Shown one piece after another: positions 32,419 to 43,889 of a stretch of 64,000 bases of DNA; the stretch's first letter is position 1, and every line of letters begins with the position of its first letter. The position numbers and the translations under genes are program-made. Under the pieces are notes generated by a model. The model saw nothing but the letters and a program-made list of their open reading frames with translations. It made no database searches and was not told where the DNA came from. This DNA is from Piezodorus guildinii (taxonomy: Eukaryota; Arthropoda; Insecta; Hemiptera; Pentatomidae), in the NCBI GenBank assembly GCA_023052935.1, contig CM041297.1:5756280-5820279 (forward strand), in the 5' to 3' direction.

Positions 32419-32904
32419 TTCCACCTACGTCATAACTGAGCTCTTTAGCTATATTTAGCCTTGTAAAAGGATGGTGTTTCTCCTCCCATCGTCCTTTGGA
32501 AGAACCCTCAAACGGCTGGAGAGTGCCTTAAGATGGATCTGGGCCATTGTGTTCAAGTACAAAGGGTTGGGATTGACGAGGTCGGAACTTAAGATCGATT
32601 ATGGTACACCTTGTCGATTACCGGGCATCTTGGTCGATACTTGAAAGCTGTAATCGGAGCTGTCTTCCTCTCAGCCTTTTTCTTGAGGGGAAAATAGATC
32701 GTCTTTCCTCAGCACTTCGGTAGCGGTTCAACTGATTGGCGAAAAATGTTTGCCATAACTTAATAACGTCTCGTCATATTGAGAGAGCAGGTACTAGACG
32801 TTGAGTGGAAAATAAATGTTTATATGACCCATAGTATATGACCCATAGTCTCCTTGCCAACGGCTAAGGGTAAAAATGGAATTTCGAGTTTTAAAATGTA
32901 CATT
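32417..32904. other. Unassigned sequence
   Basis: Moderate base composition with no recognised gene or repeat until the H copy begins. Confidence 0.35.
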
Positions 32905-33731
32905 AAAGGAAAGTATTGCGATCGTGAAAATTTTCTAATTTGATTTTTCAACGGAAATACACGTTTTAGGGTCACCTGAGTCCAAATGACCAAGTTCCAC
33001 AAAAAGGTCCGTGAGTGTATAAGTCCAGCGCAATAACGAAAAGTCCTATGAAACTGAAATTTCATATTTAAGACAAATCTACGCCCGAGACGTTACAAAA
33101 CCTTTTTCATTAAAATGAGCTTACCAAAAGAGCCGCTTTATACCATGCATTTTGATTTAACTCGCTACATCGATGTAAAATTTAATGGGCTTTAATATCA
33201 TGTAGGTTTCATTTGGTTAAAATGGTCTGACAGGGCTTAAATGCCGATATTTTACATTTTCTTTCTCTAATGTACCTTTAATATTGTTGATTCTATAAAA
33301 ATAACTATATTATCTTGTTACCACTGATGAAAAACAGGTAAATATATAAATTGAATGAATTCGATACCCAACTAAAGGAGAAAATAGAAAAAAATATTTT
33401 TTTAATGCAATTTTTCGTTTTTGAACATTAGAACAGTAATATACATGTATGATATACCGTTGGAAAGCTAAAGATTTAAGAATAAATATTATCTAATGAA
33501 CAAACTTGTAAAAGTTAATAAAGAGTGATGAAAAGAAGATAAAATTAATTGATTATTTTAGATAATAATATAATAGATTTTTTAATAAAACAAATATTTC
33601 TATATAAATTCAATTTAATTATTTCTTTGATGTTTTCACGTATTTTAATCTCTTAACTGTATTAGAATATCCTTTCATTGATTTTAAAAATGGAGGTAAG
33701 TGAAAGTCGTGTGTTGCCCGCACCAGATTTT
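32905..33731 (-). mobile_element. Family H copy, 3' end trimmed
   Basis: Starts at AAAGGAAAGTATTGCGATCG and ends at TGCCCGCACCAGATTTTTTT. The terminal hairpin is missing. Confidence 0.85.
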
Positions 33732-34850
33732 TTTAAAATATAATCATATATTGTATTATATATATTTTTTTCTATATAGATGTTACAGCAATTTTTCATA
33801 AAAATCAGCTAACCGGGAGAGCAATTTTATACCATGCATTTTGCACCTTTTTACGATTTCTCAAAAAAAAAGGCTCTAACGATTTTGATTGAACTCCCTA
33901 TATCGATGTAAAATTTAATGGGCTTTAATATCATGTAGGTTTCATTCTGATTGTAATAGACTGATTGGGCTTAAATTCCGGTATTTTTAATTTTTTTTCC
34001 TTTAAAGTACCTTTAATTTTGTAGTTTTTATGAAATTGACCATATCATTTGATAAATATTTCTAAAAAACAGGTACATATCTAAGTTGAACGAATTCGAT
34101 ATCCAACTAAAGGAGAAAACAGAAAAAAATATTTTTTTAATGCAATTTTCCGTTTTTGAACATTAGAACAGTAATATACATGTATGATATACCGTTGGAA
34201 AGCTAAAGATTTAAGAATAAATATTATCTAATGAACAAACTTGTAAAAGTTAATAAAGAGTGATGAAAAGAAGATAAAATTAATTGATTATTTTAGATAA
34301 TATATATAATAGATTTTTTAATAAAACAAATATTTCTATATAAATTCAATTTAATTATTTCTTTGATGTTTTCACGTATTTTAATCTCTTAACTGTATTA
34401 GAATATCCTTTCATTGATTTTAAAAATGGAGGTAAGTGAAAGTCGTGTGTTGCCCGCACCAGATTTTTTTAAAATATAATCATATATTGTATTATATATA
34501 TTTTTTTCTATATAGATGTTACAGCAATTTTTCATAAAAATCAGCTAACCGGGAGAGCAATTTTATACCATGCATTTTGCACCTTTTTACGATTTCTCAA
34601 AAAAAAAGGCTCTAACGATTTTGATTGAACTCCCTATATCGATGTAAAATTTAATGGGCTTTAATATCATGTAGGTTTCATTCTGATTGTAATAGACTGA
34701 TTTGGCTTAAATTCCGGTATTTTTAATTTTTTTTTCCTTTAAAGTACCTTTAATTTTGTAGTTTTTATGAAATTGACCATATCATTTGATAAATATTTCT
34801 AAAAAACAGGTACATATCTAAGTTGAACGAATTCGATATCCAACTAAAGG
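33385..34850. repeat. Direct tandem duplication of about 736 bp inside family H sequence
   Basis: From about 33385 the sequence repeats almost exactly 736 bp later (AAAATATAATCATATATTGT at 33735 and 34471). Each unit runs from the middle of one H copy through its CGCACCAGA end into the start of the next H fragment, so the duplication breakpoints lie in H bodies, consistent with unequal exchange. Differences are few (for example AATAATATAATAG against AATATATATAATAG). Confidence 0.88.
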
Positions 34851-35582
34851 AGGAACCTGAAAAAATATTTTTTTAATGCAATTCGTTTCATGCTTGTAAT
34901 AGTCTGATTGGGCTTAAATTCCGGTATTTTTAATTTTCTTCTTTTAAAGTACCTTTAATTTTGTAGTTTCTATAAAATTGACCATATCATTTGATAAGTA
35001 TTTCTAAAAAACAGGTAAAAAATTCGATATCCAACTAAAGGAGAAAACTTAAAAAATATTAATGCAATTTTTTCACCTCTTGGCCACTGGATGGCGCTGT
35101 CATCGAAGGACGCTCCAAGTAGTTCTAACACAGATTGATGAAAAGCCGAAAAAAACTTACTGAATTTCGTAGATAATATTTATAACATATTATTTAATAA
35201 AACACATCTTTCTAAAAAAATCAAATGTAAATAATTCTTTAACTATTTATTTTTGTTTCTAAATTCTTTAGTTGATATTAATAACAGAGGTAAGTCGTGT
35301 GTCGCTCGCACCAGATTTTCTGTTTTTGAACATGTATAATATACCGTTGGAAAGCTAAAGATTTTAGAAAAAATATTATCTTATACACAAACTTGTAGAA
35401 ATTAATAAAGAGTGATGAAAAGCCATAAACATAAACTGATTGTTTTAGATATTAATATAATAGATATTTCAATAAAACACATCTTTTATCATTTTTATTT
35501 CTTACAGTATTTGAAAATGCTTTAATCGATTTTAACAAAGTTTAGATAAGTGAAAGTCGTGTGTTGCCCGCACCAGACTTTT
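34851..35582 (-). mobile_element. Further family H fragments
   Basis: 34880-35060 repeats the AATAGTCTGATTGGGCTTAA block a third time. 35130-35325 and 35326-35582 are two successive 5' halves, each ending in a CGCACCAGA-type terminus. A short non-H piece lies at 35065-35125. Confidence 0.75.
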
Positions 35583-36158
35583 TACTGTTATCCTTGCTAC
35601 CTTTAAAAAATATTTATGCTTCTTTAACTCGGTAAAATTGAAAATTAGAAGGAAGGATATTGGCACGTGGGTTCTGTAATTTCAAGGATGTCCATTGCTG
35701 TTTACTCATTCAAATGGGATTTTATTTTTAAGGTGTTTTTTTTTGTTTTTTTTTTTAACATGTATTGGATAATTTTTCAATTTGAAGGACGTAATGCGTG
35801 TAATTTGATTGGATGTTTGCTTCGATAGTAAACTCGCATTTGTTTATCTATCTCTGACGTCATTGGCATTGAGACGTAGCCTGGGCGTATCCTCTTGTTT
35901 TGCTTTTTTCGTACTCGAATATTTTTGCATTAGTTCGACACATTCTTCTAAGGCGTGTAAGAGGGAGTAGATATGATTTTTTTTTTTTTTTTAAACCGGC
36001 CTCTGTTTTAAATTAACTTCGTTTTAACACCATACACATTAGGCAAAGTATTTATTCGTACACATGTTGTTGTTTTCGGGAAAATAATGGTGATTAATTT
36101 ATTAAACATAAATTAACTGACGTATTCGAAAACACGCAATTTGCGCATTTTTATTTTG
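35583..36158. other. Unassigned A+T-rich sequence
   Basis: No gene recognised; poly-T runs at about 35735-35755 and 35978-35994. Confidence 0.4.
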
Positions 36159-36189
36159 AAATTTTTTTTTTTTTAGTATTAAAAATTAC

Positions 36190-37022
36190 TTACTTCTACT
36201 TATACAGGCGTTCCAACTAGGGTTGCCTTTTCAAGTCAGTGCCGAGCTCCAGAGGTCACGGTCAAGCCAATCCTCCTGAAGACCCCGGCCCGCCATCTCC
36301 TCTTCCACTCCGTATATCCACCTACTTCTAGGTCGACCTCGTTTCCGCCTTCCCGGTGGCTGCCAATCCAAAACTCGGTTTGGCCATCGTTCGGTAGACA
36401 TTCGTTTTACATGGCCGTACCATTTTAGCCTTCGCAGTCCTATCCGCTGGTTTACGGACCCAGGAGCCTCCATCCTGTCCCTAACAACCTCATTTCTCAT
36501 TCGGTCCATCCTTGTGAAACGTAAACATCTTCTCCAAAAGTCCATCTCCACAGCTTGGACTTTCGAGTAGAGCTTTCTAGACATTGTCCACGTTTCCGAA
36601 GCGTAAATAAGGATGGGTTCTACGATGGCATAGTAGATCTTCCTCTTGTTTTCTTTTAAAAGAAGGTCATTCCATAGAACAGGATGGAGCATCCGCGTGG
36701 CTTTACGGGCTTGTTCTACCTTTCTCCTTACGTCGATTTCGGAAGGTCCAGTGGAGTCGAGGTACGAACCCAGATATTTAAATACACCCACCTTTGTACA
36801 TGTCTCATTATCAACTCGCAGATCACTGTCATCCATAGCGCTGATGGCCATGTATTTCGTCTTACTGAAATTAATTTTAAGACCCATAGACGCATAGCAG
36901 TCCCCTAATGAGCACATTAACATCTCAAGGTAGACCTTTCTCCGAGCGAATACAACTTGATCGTCAGCGAAAAAGAGCGACACAAGCTGTTCATCGTCTA
37001 TGAAAGGACCCACATCACCACA
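36190..37022 (-). mobile_element. 5'-truncated RTE-like LINE with about 30-bp target-site duplication
   Basis: The element is flanked by a T-run followed by TAGTATTAAAAATTA on both sides (about 36159-36189 and 37026-37056), indicating LINE-type insertion. Inside is the minus-strand pol fragment. Confidence 0.8.
36231..37013 (-). pseudogene. Reverse transcriptase fragment with FADD catalytic motif
   Basis: 260 open codons. Near the N-terminus LVSLFFADDQVVFA is the catalytic motif of non-LTR reverse transcriptases; GLKINFSKTKYM is the following conserved block, then KYLGSYLDSTG, ILIYASETWTM, EMDFWRRCLRFTRMDRMRNE, LKWYGHVKRM and a basic RKRGRPRSRW. It ends at a stop close to the 3' end of the element. 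The fingers domain and endonuclease are lost by truncation, so it is not functional, although the remaining frame is intact. It is related to, but clearly a different family from, 7830-8429. Confidence 0.9.
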
Positions 37023-37059
37023 CTGAAAATTTTTTTTTTTTTAGTATTAAAAATTATAA

Positions 37060-38345
37060 GCGTGAAAATCGTAGTTAACAACAAGAACTACTTACGCGGA
37101 TGACACAGATTACGGGAAAAAATATTTTAAAAAATTAAGTGAACTAATTAATTTTTTGACGCGATTGGCGAGCGCACAGTGGTCAAAGATCAAATTTATC
37201 TGCTAAAATCTAAAACTCCCCTATATTTCACTTTTCAAGTCCCAGAATACATGAAAAATAATACAAAAAATCTAATTATGGCTCGGAGTTGCTAAAACCT
37301 GCTAATAGCTGTATTTTATATAATTTAGGAAATTCTTGATAGTAAAACTTTTGATACATAGTGTTGTTTTTGATGTATCACCCAAAACGCAAAAATTCTT
37401 TGTAATACCTAAAGACTAGAAGGATTGATGAAACAAATCCTTAGGGTAACTTGAGGGTTATATAGTTTTTCGTTATTAAATAGGTGGATACATTTACATA
37501 TTACTAAATTAATTCTACAGGTGAGATTGCAATGTATATTCAATAACGATTTTGGAAATATAATGTTTTACCTGTCTCAGCAATGTCCATTGTTAAATAA
37601 AAGCAAAAAGACTTTGCTCTAAACACACCTTGAACATAATAAATGACCATCGAATAAAGATAATCCCACTGCCTGTTATTAGGCACTTGTGTGAACAGGG
37701 ATGATTCATTCATTTACTATTTATTTGTAGACACGGTATGGCGAATAATATTAGTATTAAGGGTCTTGCCAGCTAATAATAAAAAGGTGAAGCACTGGAA
37801 AATTCCAAACTTTTGACTTGACTTTTGTCCGCCTAAATTGGTGATATTGCCCACTGTGCGGCGTGAACGTGTTAATATAGATTTTGTTCTGTCCGAGCTA
37901 GTTCTTCCTCGTTCTGCCCCAACCACATCCTTCTCACATGTTAGCCAACCTCTAGAGATTTAAAGCTAGCGCTGATTGGATAATAACAACCTCTGATGTT
38001 ATCTCTGAAGCAATCCTCTTTCGAAAAGGGGACAAGCTCTTTGGCTCAAAGGGCAAGCCTCTCTGAGATCTTTGAAGTTCATTACTGAACGATCGGATTC
38101 CAAAGATGATTTCTGTTGCTCATATGGAAAAATAATGTAAGTTACTTGAAAGTTTTTCACATTATGGTTTATCTAAAATGCAGTTCGTTCATATCTACAA
38201 AGTTGTGTCGTATGGTCTTATCTCCTTCTAAACATAAACGAATAGACAATCCAGAATGTGAATAACTCACGTTGACATTCCTGGCCTTTTGGGCCCCGTT
38301 CCGTTCCACTGCATAAACTCGTAAAGTAAAATTTATACATAAGTG
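37060..38345. other. Unassigned sequence
   Basis: 1.3 kb without a recognised gene. The ORF at 37717-37926 shows no domain. Confidence 0.4.
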
Positions 38346-38346
38346 T

Positions 38347-38580
38347 ATTGTAGATGGTCTCCAGGATTTTTTAATCCCTTTATGAGAGATGGTCCTGTAA
38401 TATTTTAGTGGTTTTGCTGTCTTTCGGAGGAGACGTAAAAAGGTGGTCCCGAGCCTGTGCCATGTTACGTACTCGTTAAAAATCTCTATCCAAATTAAAC
38501 TGAATAGCTATAATTTAGAACTCTTACAGTAACATCGTCCGATTAGTCACAGTATCCATAGTGTGACGTTAAGTGAATAA
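38347..38580 (+). mobile_element. Degraded SINE A fragment, head missing
   Basis: Matches from GGTCTCCAGGATTTTTTAAT through CCGAGCCTGTGCCATG and CATCGTCCGATTAGTC to GTGACGTTAAGTGAATAAAC. Confidence 0.75.
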
Positions 38581-38701
38581 ACATAAATCACGCTTTTAAA
38601 TCTAAGTTACGAAAATGTCGAAATGATATAATAGAAAAGTTAAATAAAAAGGTCGTTTTGTTATAGGATAAATGGAGTTGATATTCATATAATTAAATAA
38701 T

Positions 38702-38985
38702 CTGGGTATCACCTGTGGCGTAGTGGCTATCTGAACTGATTCTATGCCAACGTTCAAACCCGGCAGATGGCGCTGGGATTTTTTAAAGAGAATAGACAAA
38801 TTCTTGGTTATGTAGTTCCTCGGAGTGGTCGTAGAAAGGTGGTACCGAGCCTGTGCGATGTCACGTACTCGTTAAAGATCCCTATCCTTATAAAACCTGG
38901 ATAGGCAGTATTTAGGACTCCCATTGTGGGTAGCATCGTCCGATTAGCCATAGTAGCATAAATTGACGTTAAATGAATAAACAAT
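38702..38985 (+). mobile_element. SINE A copy
   Basis: Head GGTATCACCTGTGGCGTAGTGG, decayed box B (GTTCAAACCCG), full 3' body and tail TTAAATGAATAAACAA. It is a diverged, older subfamily (ACCTGTGGCG rather than ACTTGTAGC). Confidence 0.85.
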
Positions 38986-39775
38986 TAACAATTTTAGTAT
39001 ATTGTAGCGAAATGTTACGAAGATAAACATTTTCTTTGGTAGAGGATTAGTAACTATAGATCATAGAAATGAATAATCTAACAAACGTTTATTATATAAA
39101 TGGTTTCTTAAATAAAATCTTCAAGTCCTGCATTATCTTCTTACAAACCCAAAATGATAAGTTGTAAATTATTCTTTGGCCTATCAGTGAGGAAGGGACC
39201 GCTGGACTGGCGCCTGGGTCCCCTTGAAGCCTAAAATAGATTCGACGTTCCATCCTGGGCTAGAAAGTGGAGCGCATTATTTCGGAACCTTTCTCGAGGT
39301 ACCTCTTTGGTTCCTCGTAGCTCTTTGTCCTGGGAACCGCTGCCGTGGTGGGGGTGTGCACTCTCCCGTGACTCTCAAAAAGGGTACACCTTCAGGTGTG
39401 AGTAGTAGTGGTAGTGGGGGTTCGGGGTTTTCACTTTCTACCTCTTTTAAAGTCAGTAAGATATTCACTAGAGTTTGTCAGTTTCATGATTATACAAGTC
39501 TTTACATTGAGGATGAGATGGACTGAAGAAGTACAGACTTGTGCATTTGAAACAATTGCAATGTTCGTTTCTTAGGCAATCATATATATTTTTTTAAATA
39601 TATATTTTTTGAGATTTACCTTTGTAGATAGAGCACTAGACACATTATTATTTTAGATGAGGAAGATGGTTGGGGGTAAATTTATATTCTTTTCCATACT
39701 GTATTACTGTCATCATATTACTGTACCCAACTTATTAATAATTTTCTAATTTTTTGTTGTTGTTATCTTCTTTCT
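38986..39775. other. Unassigned region with an ORF of unknown meaning
   Basis: 39190-39540 is GC-richer than its surroundings. Its ORF (39224-39526) has a Gly/Ser-rich run but no domain I know. Could be a decayed mobile element. Confidence 0.3.
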
Positions 39776-39778
39776 CTT

Positions 39779-39818
39779 AGCCCTGATGAAGGCCCACAAT
39801 GTAGTCCGAAACGTCAGC
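39779..39818 (+). ncRNA. Hammerhead-like motif, decayed stem II
   Basis: CTGATGA at 39783, then AGGCCCACAATGTAGTCC and GAAACGTCAGC. The core is intact and in order; stem II keeps only the outer pairs. Confidence 0.4.
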
Positions 39819-39954
39819 GCACAATTACAATGACTATTACTTATTAGTGTGTTGGTTTTTGATGACCGCCATCATTATGATTTTAAGCCATTTAAGGCAG
39901 CCGTTCGGACCAACCTTCCTCTTAATTACAAAAGGATCATCTTTAAGACCAACT

Positions 39955-40258
39955 AATCTGGATTTAAGGAGTTGAGCTTTGGGTTTTACTATACTATCAA
40001 ATTCTTCCCGTATCCAATCCTTGCAATCCAAAATCCTCAATGCGCCTTACTTTGTCACGAATAAACTTATCCACAAAGACCTTAATATCCCATATGTTGC
40101 TGATTTGGCCCGAACCGAGTACCGCTCCTTCCATGACAAACTCCATTTCCACTCTAACCCACTAGTTTCAAACCTTGCTTCCTCTTCGATTCCTGATAAT
40201 CCTTTGAGGCGTCTAAAAAGATGACCACGTGACCTTCTGATTTAGAACATTTTATGGA
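39955..40258 (+). pseudogene. Jockey-like LINE 3' fragment
   Basis: GAGTTGAGCTTTGGGTTTTAC, ATCCAATCCTTGCAATCC and the decoded block NAPYFVTNKLIHKDLNIPYV, then EYRSFHDKLHFHSNPLV and a basic RRLKR near the end, match the C-terminus of the family also seen at 19.6 and 25.3 kb. Only the last ~90 codons remain. Confidence 0.8.
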
Positions 40259-40265
40259 GTACTTT

Positions 40266-40552
40266 GGAGCGGAGTGGTCTAGTGGATAGAGAACTAATCT
40301 ACTGTTCTCCAGTTCCGGTGTCGAATCCCAGCTTTGGCAGAATATTATTTACTATGTTATTTCAGCCGTGGAGGGAACCTGAGGTATGGATACCCTCATG
40401 CAGCAAACCCAGCCTCTATAAAGTGGGTACCCAAAGATTAGAGAAAAATCCTGGCGGCTGAGCGCGATCTCGGCCTAATCACCTCATTGCACGGCCGTTG
40501 ACCTAGGGCAGTTCGAATATCTAAATGTACTGAACCCAAGAACCTTCATGAG
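40266..40552 (+). mobile_element. SINE C copy
   Basis: Head GAGCGGAGTGGTCTAGTGGA, box B-like GTGTCGAATCCC, body GCGGCTGAGCGCGATCTCGG and CACGGCCGTTGACCTAGG, end near GAACCTTCATGAGTTG. No clear target duplication. Confidence 0.82.
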
Positions 40553-41073
40553 TTGTTGGGATTATTGAAACAAAATTGTCATAGGAAAAGACCTACAAAT
40601 TCTATAAGATAGTTTACTCATGATCCTGACTTTAACGTGCTAATTTTATCCTGAGCCGTTTATTTCCTCCAAGTTCCCTGAAGGAAATAAGTTAACTGGA
40701 CCCTGTTTCCTCCTGTTCCTGGAAAGCTATTTACCTGAGCAGGTGAGCCGCCGCCAGTTCAGGTATCCTTAATTAATAAAATTAATTACCTCCTGACCTT
40801 TCCCCAAGGTGTAGTCTTTCATGTTTAATGGCTTCGTTATAATAACTTGAGCGAACGATATTTTTAATTTTTCCTCCATGACATTCAAATCTCTATCATA
40901 AAATAATAATAATCACACAAAGCCTGAAGTACAAAGCTCTTGTAGGTTCGCTAAAGAAACTGCACAGACTGACAGTGTTATTGTTGGATCGATTGTGATA
41001 TCCAGCAATGGTGTGATACCGAAGTCCACTGTGGAAGCTTCTCACCATGTTACGTCTATCTGCAGTTGTTATA
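40553..41073. other. Unassigned sequence
   Basis: No gene recognised before the TA that marks the mariner-derived insertion. Confidence 0.35.
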
Positions 41074-41173
41074 CGAGGCATGTTTTTTAAGTAAGTACCG
41101 TTTTGGAATTAAAAAAAGAAGTACATAGATATCGCAATAATTTTATTTTTACATGAAAGCCTATACCTTAATC

Positions 41174-41462
41174 TGGGATCACTTGTAGCTGGGTGGCTAG
41201 CGTAACAGCCTCCCATGCTAAAGGTCACGGGTTCGAACCCGCAGGTGGTCCTAGGAATTTTTTAAGGGGAGTAAGAAATCCTTAGTTACGCCGTCCTTCG
41301 GAAGGGACGTTAAAAGGTGGTCCCGAGCCTGTGCGATGTCAGGTACTCGTTAAAGATCCCCATCCTAATAAAACCTGGATAGGCGAAATTTAGAACTCCC
41401 ACTGTAGCATCGTCCGATTAGCCATAGTAGCAAAAAGTGACGTTAAATAAATAAACAAACAA
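41174..41462 (+). mobile_element. SINE A copy with 12-bp target-site duplication
   Basis: One of the best-preserved copies: head TGGGATCACTTGTAGCTGGG, canonical box B GGGTTCGAACCCG, and tail TTAAATAAATAAACAAACAA. TATACCTTAATC flanks it (41162-41173 and 41463-41474), splitting the left arm of the mariner derivative. Confidence 0.95.
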
Positions 41463-41474
41463 TATACCTTAATC

Positions 41475-41785
41475 CACTCTTCTACATAATTTCCATGAAT
41501 TTTGAAGCACTTGTCATAACGCGGCACCAGTTTTTTGAATACCCTCCTCAAAACATTCTGCCGCCTGACTTTTTAACCACTGCATCACAAATGTTTTGAC
41601 TTCGTTATCGTCTTGAAGACGCCGACCGCCCAGGTGTTTCTTCTGTTTTCTCTCACCTTTTCGTCCACTTTCTGCACCAAATCTTCATTAACGACCGAAC
41701 GACGCCCACTCCGTCCTTCATCATGCACATTCGTGCGGCCATCTTTAAATGCTCTCACCCATTCCCTTACCATTCCATCACTCAT
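41475..41785 (-). pseudogene. Mariner transposase remnant (helix-turn-helix and C-terminus)
   Basis: The minus-strand frame from the ATG at 41783-41785 reads MSDGMVREWVRAFKDGRTNV and SGRRSVVNEDLVQKVDEKVR, the N-terminal DNA-binding and linker region of a mariner transposase. After a deletion the text resumes with the C-terminus in another frame (WLKSQAAECFEEGI, then LVPRYDKCFKIHGNYVE). The whole catalytic core is gone. Confidence 0.85.
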
Positions 41786-42056
41786 AATGTTTTGTCCTTA
41801 AACATCAACGATCTCACGATGAATATCGATCGGTTTTACGCTTTTAGCACTAATACATCGTACGAGTAGCAAATCAGGCGGCCGAATGTTTTTAGGAGCG
41901 TATTCAAAAACTGGTGACAAGTGCATCAAAATTCATGGAACTTATGTAGACAAGTAGATTAAGGTACAGGCTTTCATGTAAAAATAAAATTATTGCGATA
42001 TCTTTGCACGTCTTTTTTTAATTCCAAAACGCCACTTACTTATAAAACATGCCTCG

Positions 42057-43190
42057 TAAATGAAGCCCATTCTATTTCAAGTGATTCGTATTCCTGAAAT
42101 GTTGTGTTTTATTTTTTGTGCATCATTCAAATATTATAATTAGAGATCATTTTTATAGGGGTTTTTTTTTTTTTTTTTTCAAAAATTTGTGTTATTGTTT
42201 CTAAAGACTTCGTTTTTCTTCCATAGCTTTCTGAATGGCTTAGGCAAGATTGTAAAAAAATCTAAATTAGCCGTAACATTGGAACGAAATGGTTGATGGT
42301 AATATCCAGAACCGAGATCACACTGGAGTGAGTTGTGCAACAAAAAGTTTTCAATTGTCTAAGGGACGTCAGATGTGCTTTTTTTTTTATTCTGCGTATG
42401 TCAAATTCAAATTTTGAAACGAGGATTGAAATTGTTTTCTTGTTCCATTAGTGAAAATAAGCAGTCTCACGATTCGTTGGAATTGGCGGATTCGTGACTG
42501 ATGTAATTTATTCTTTGGCTAATATTCAGTGATTTATCGTTCAGTAAACACAATAACTCTTAGTAGGAAATTAATGCTGACGATAAATCGATTGTTGAAG
42601 GATGATATTGCTGCTTGGAGCTATCGATATCGAAGGCTTTCTCTACATCGACCTAACTCTCCTCCACAGTGGTCATTATGACTCGATAGTATGACAGATG
42701 ACCTCCCTTTTTCACACGGTGAATTCTTTCAATTCTTTCATATTTACCCAATTTTCATCCGATGCCAACAACTAGGTATTGTCAATTATTTCTTATCGAC
42801 AAATTTAAAGGTATTTTTAAAGGAAAATAATTTTAAAAATTCGCCATTTAAACCTGGCCAAATTATTTCGAGGAAATAAAACCCACTGGAAATTAAAGCT
42901 CATTCAATTTTACATCCATATAGAGAATTTAATTAAAATAGCTCGAAAATTTTGTGAGATATTCTAAAATGAAGTGAAATTTATAATTTCTGGTTTGTCA
43001 ATTTCATGAACATATTTCTGACATATCCCAGGTGTATAGTTGTCTTAATTACGGAACATCGGCGTTGTACGACTTTTCTGTTTTGAGTTAGACTAGACAC
43101 ACACAGACCTTTTTATGGAGCTTTTTCTTTGGGACTTCATTCTTTTTATGTGAAAATTGAATTAGAAAATTTACAGGATTCTCCTTACTG
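42057..43190. other. Unassigned sequence
   Basis: No gene recognised. 42740-43180 weakly resembles the family H body (TTAAAGGTATTTTTAAAGG, then a CACACACAGACC segment near 43092) and may be an old copy. Confidence 0.4.
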
Positions 43191-43192
43191 GG

Positions 43193-43435
43193 GTTCACCT
43201 GTGGTGTAGTGGCTAGTATAACGGTCCTCTATTCGGTCCCAAGGTCACGGGTTAAAACCTGAAATGTGGCAATAGGATTCGGAAGGACGTAAAAGGGTGG
43301 TTCCAGGCCTGTGCAATGTTTAGTACTCATTTAAGATCCCCATATTAATTAAAATGGATAGGCAAAATTTAGGACCCCCACTGTAGCATCGTCCGATTAG
43401 CCACAGCAGCATAAAGTGGCGTTAAATAATAAACT
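43193..43435 (+). mobile_element. Diverged SINE A copy
   Basis: Head GGGTTCACCTGTGGTGTAGTGG, box B-like GGGTTAAAACCTG, shortened middle, 3' body GCATCGTCCGATTAGCCACAG and tail. Confidence 0.85.
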
Positions 43436-43889
43436 TTCCCTTACTCAATATTTTATTTACAGCTAAGTAAAAGTAAAAAAAAAAAACGTGGGAACTTTTT
43501 TATTTACTTAGATTTTGAAATGAACTAGATAATTATACTTAGCAAGGGAACATTTAGTATTAAACGTGAACTGGGACGAAACAAAAATGGCTGGAACTGA
43601 CTGTTAAGGAAAGCCTCGACAGGGTTCCCACGGCCTCAGTGATTTAGAACGAGCCAGTGGTTTCTTAATCAGGACATTGTCTACTAAACTTGTAACAGCT
43701 ATTATTACCATCAAGTATTTCGTTATTTTTTTATTAAAAACTTACTAAATAAAATGTAAAAATCATTATAGTCTAAAAATAAAAATGAAAGTACCCTCAA
43801 GCATTATTCAATGTCGATACTGAGCGAGGTGAGAGTACAATGGAAAATCCCCAGCAAGATCAATGGAGTTAAGCACGTCTTGTCTAGTT
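43436..43889. other. Unassigned sequence
   Basis: Includes a possible family H terminus scrap (TTCCCTTACTCAATATTTTA and AGTAAAAGTAAAAAAA near 43436-43480) but no gene. Confidence 0.35.

Larger units (their letters stand above)
41074..42056 (-). mobile_element. Mariner-derived foldback element with long inverted arms
   Basis: Ends begin CGAGGCATGTTTTTTAAGTA and are flanked by TA (41072-41073 and 42057-42058). The inverted arms reach about 185-200 bp once the SINE in the left arm is ignored, far longer than normal mariner ends, because the right arm (from about 41872) repeats in reverse the left end together with part of the transposase 3' coding region. It is non-autonomous. Confidence 0.88.

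Noticed and set aside
39224..39526. 100-codon ORF with Gly/Ser run as a host exon
   Set aside because: No domain, no convincing splice sites, no second exon; kept only as an unassigned region.
41200..41245. tRNA gene suggested by GGGTTCGAACCCG and similar boxes at many sites
   Set aside because: No cloverleaf or acceptor stem can be completed; all lie in SINE heads with shared bodies, tails and target duplications.
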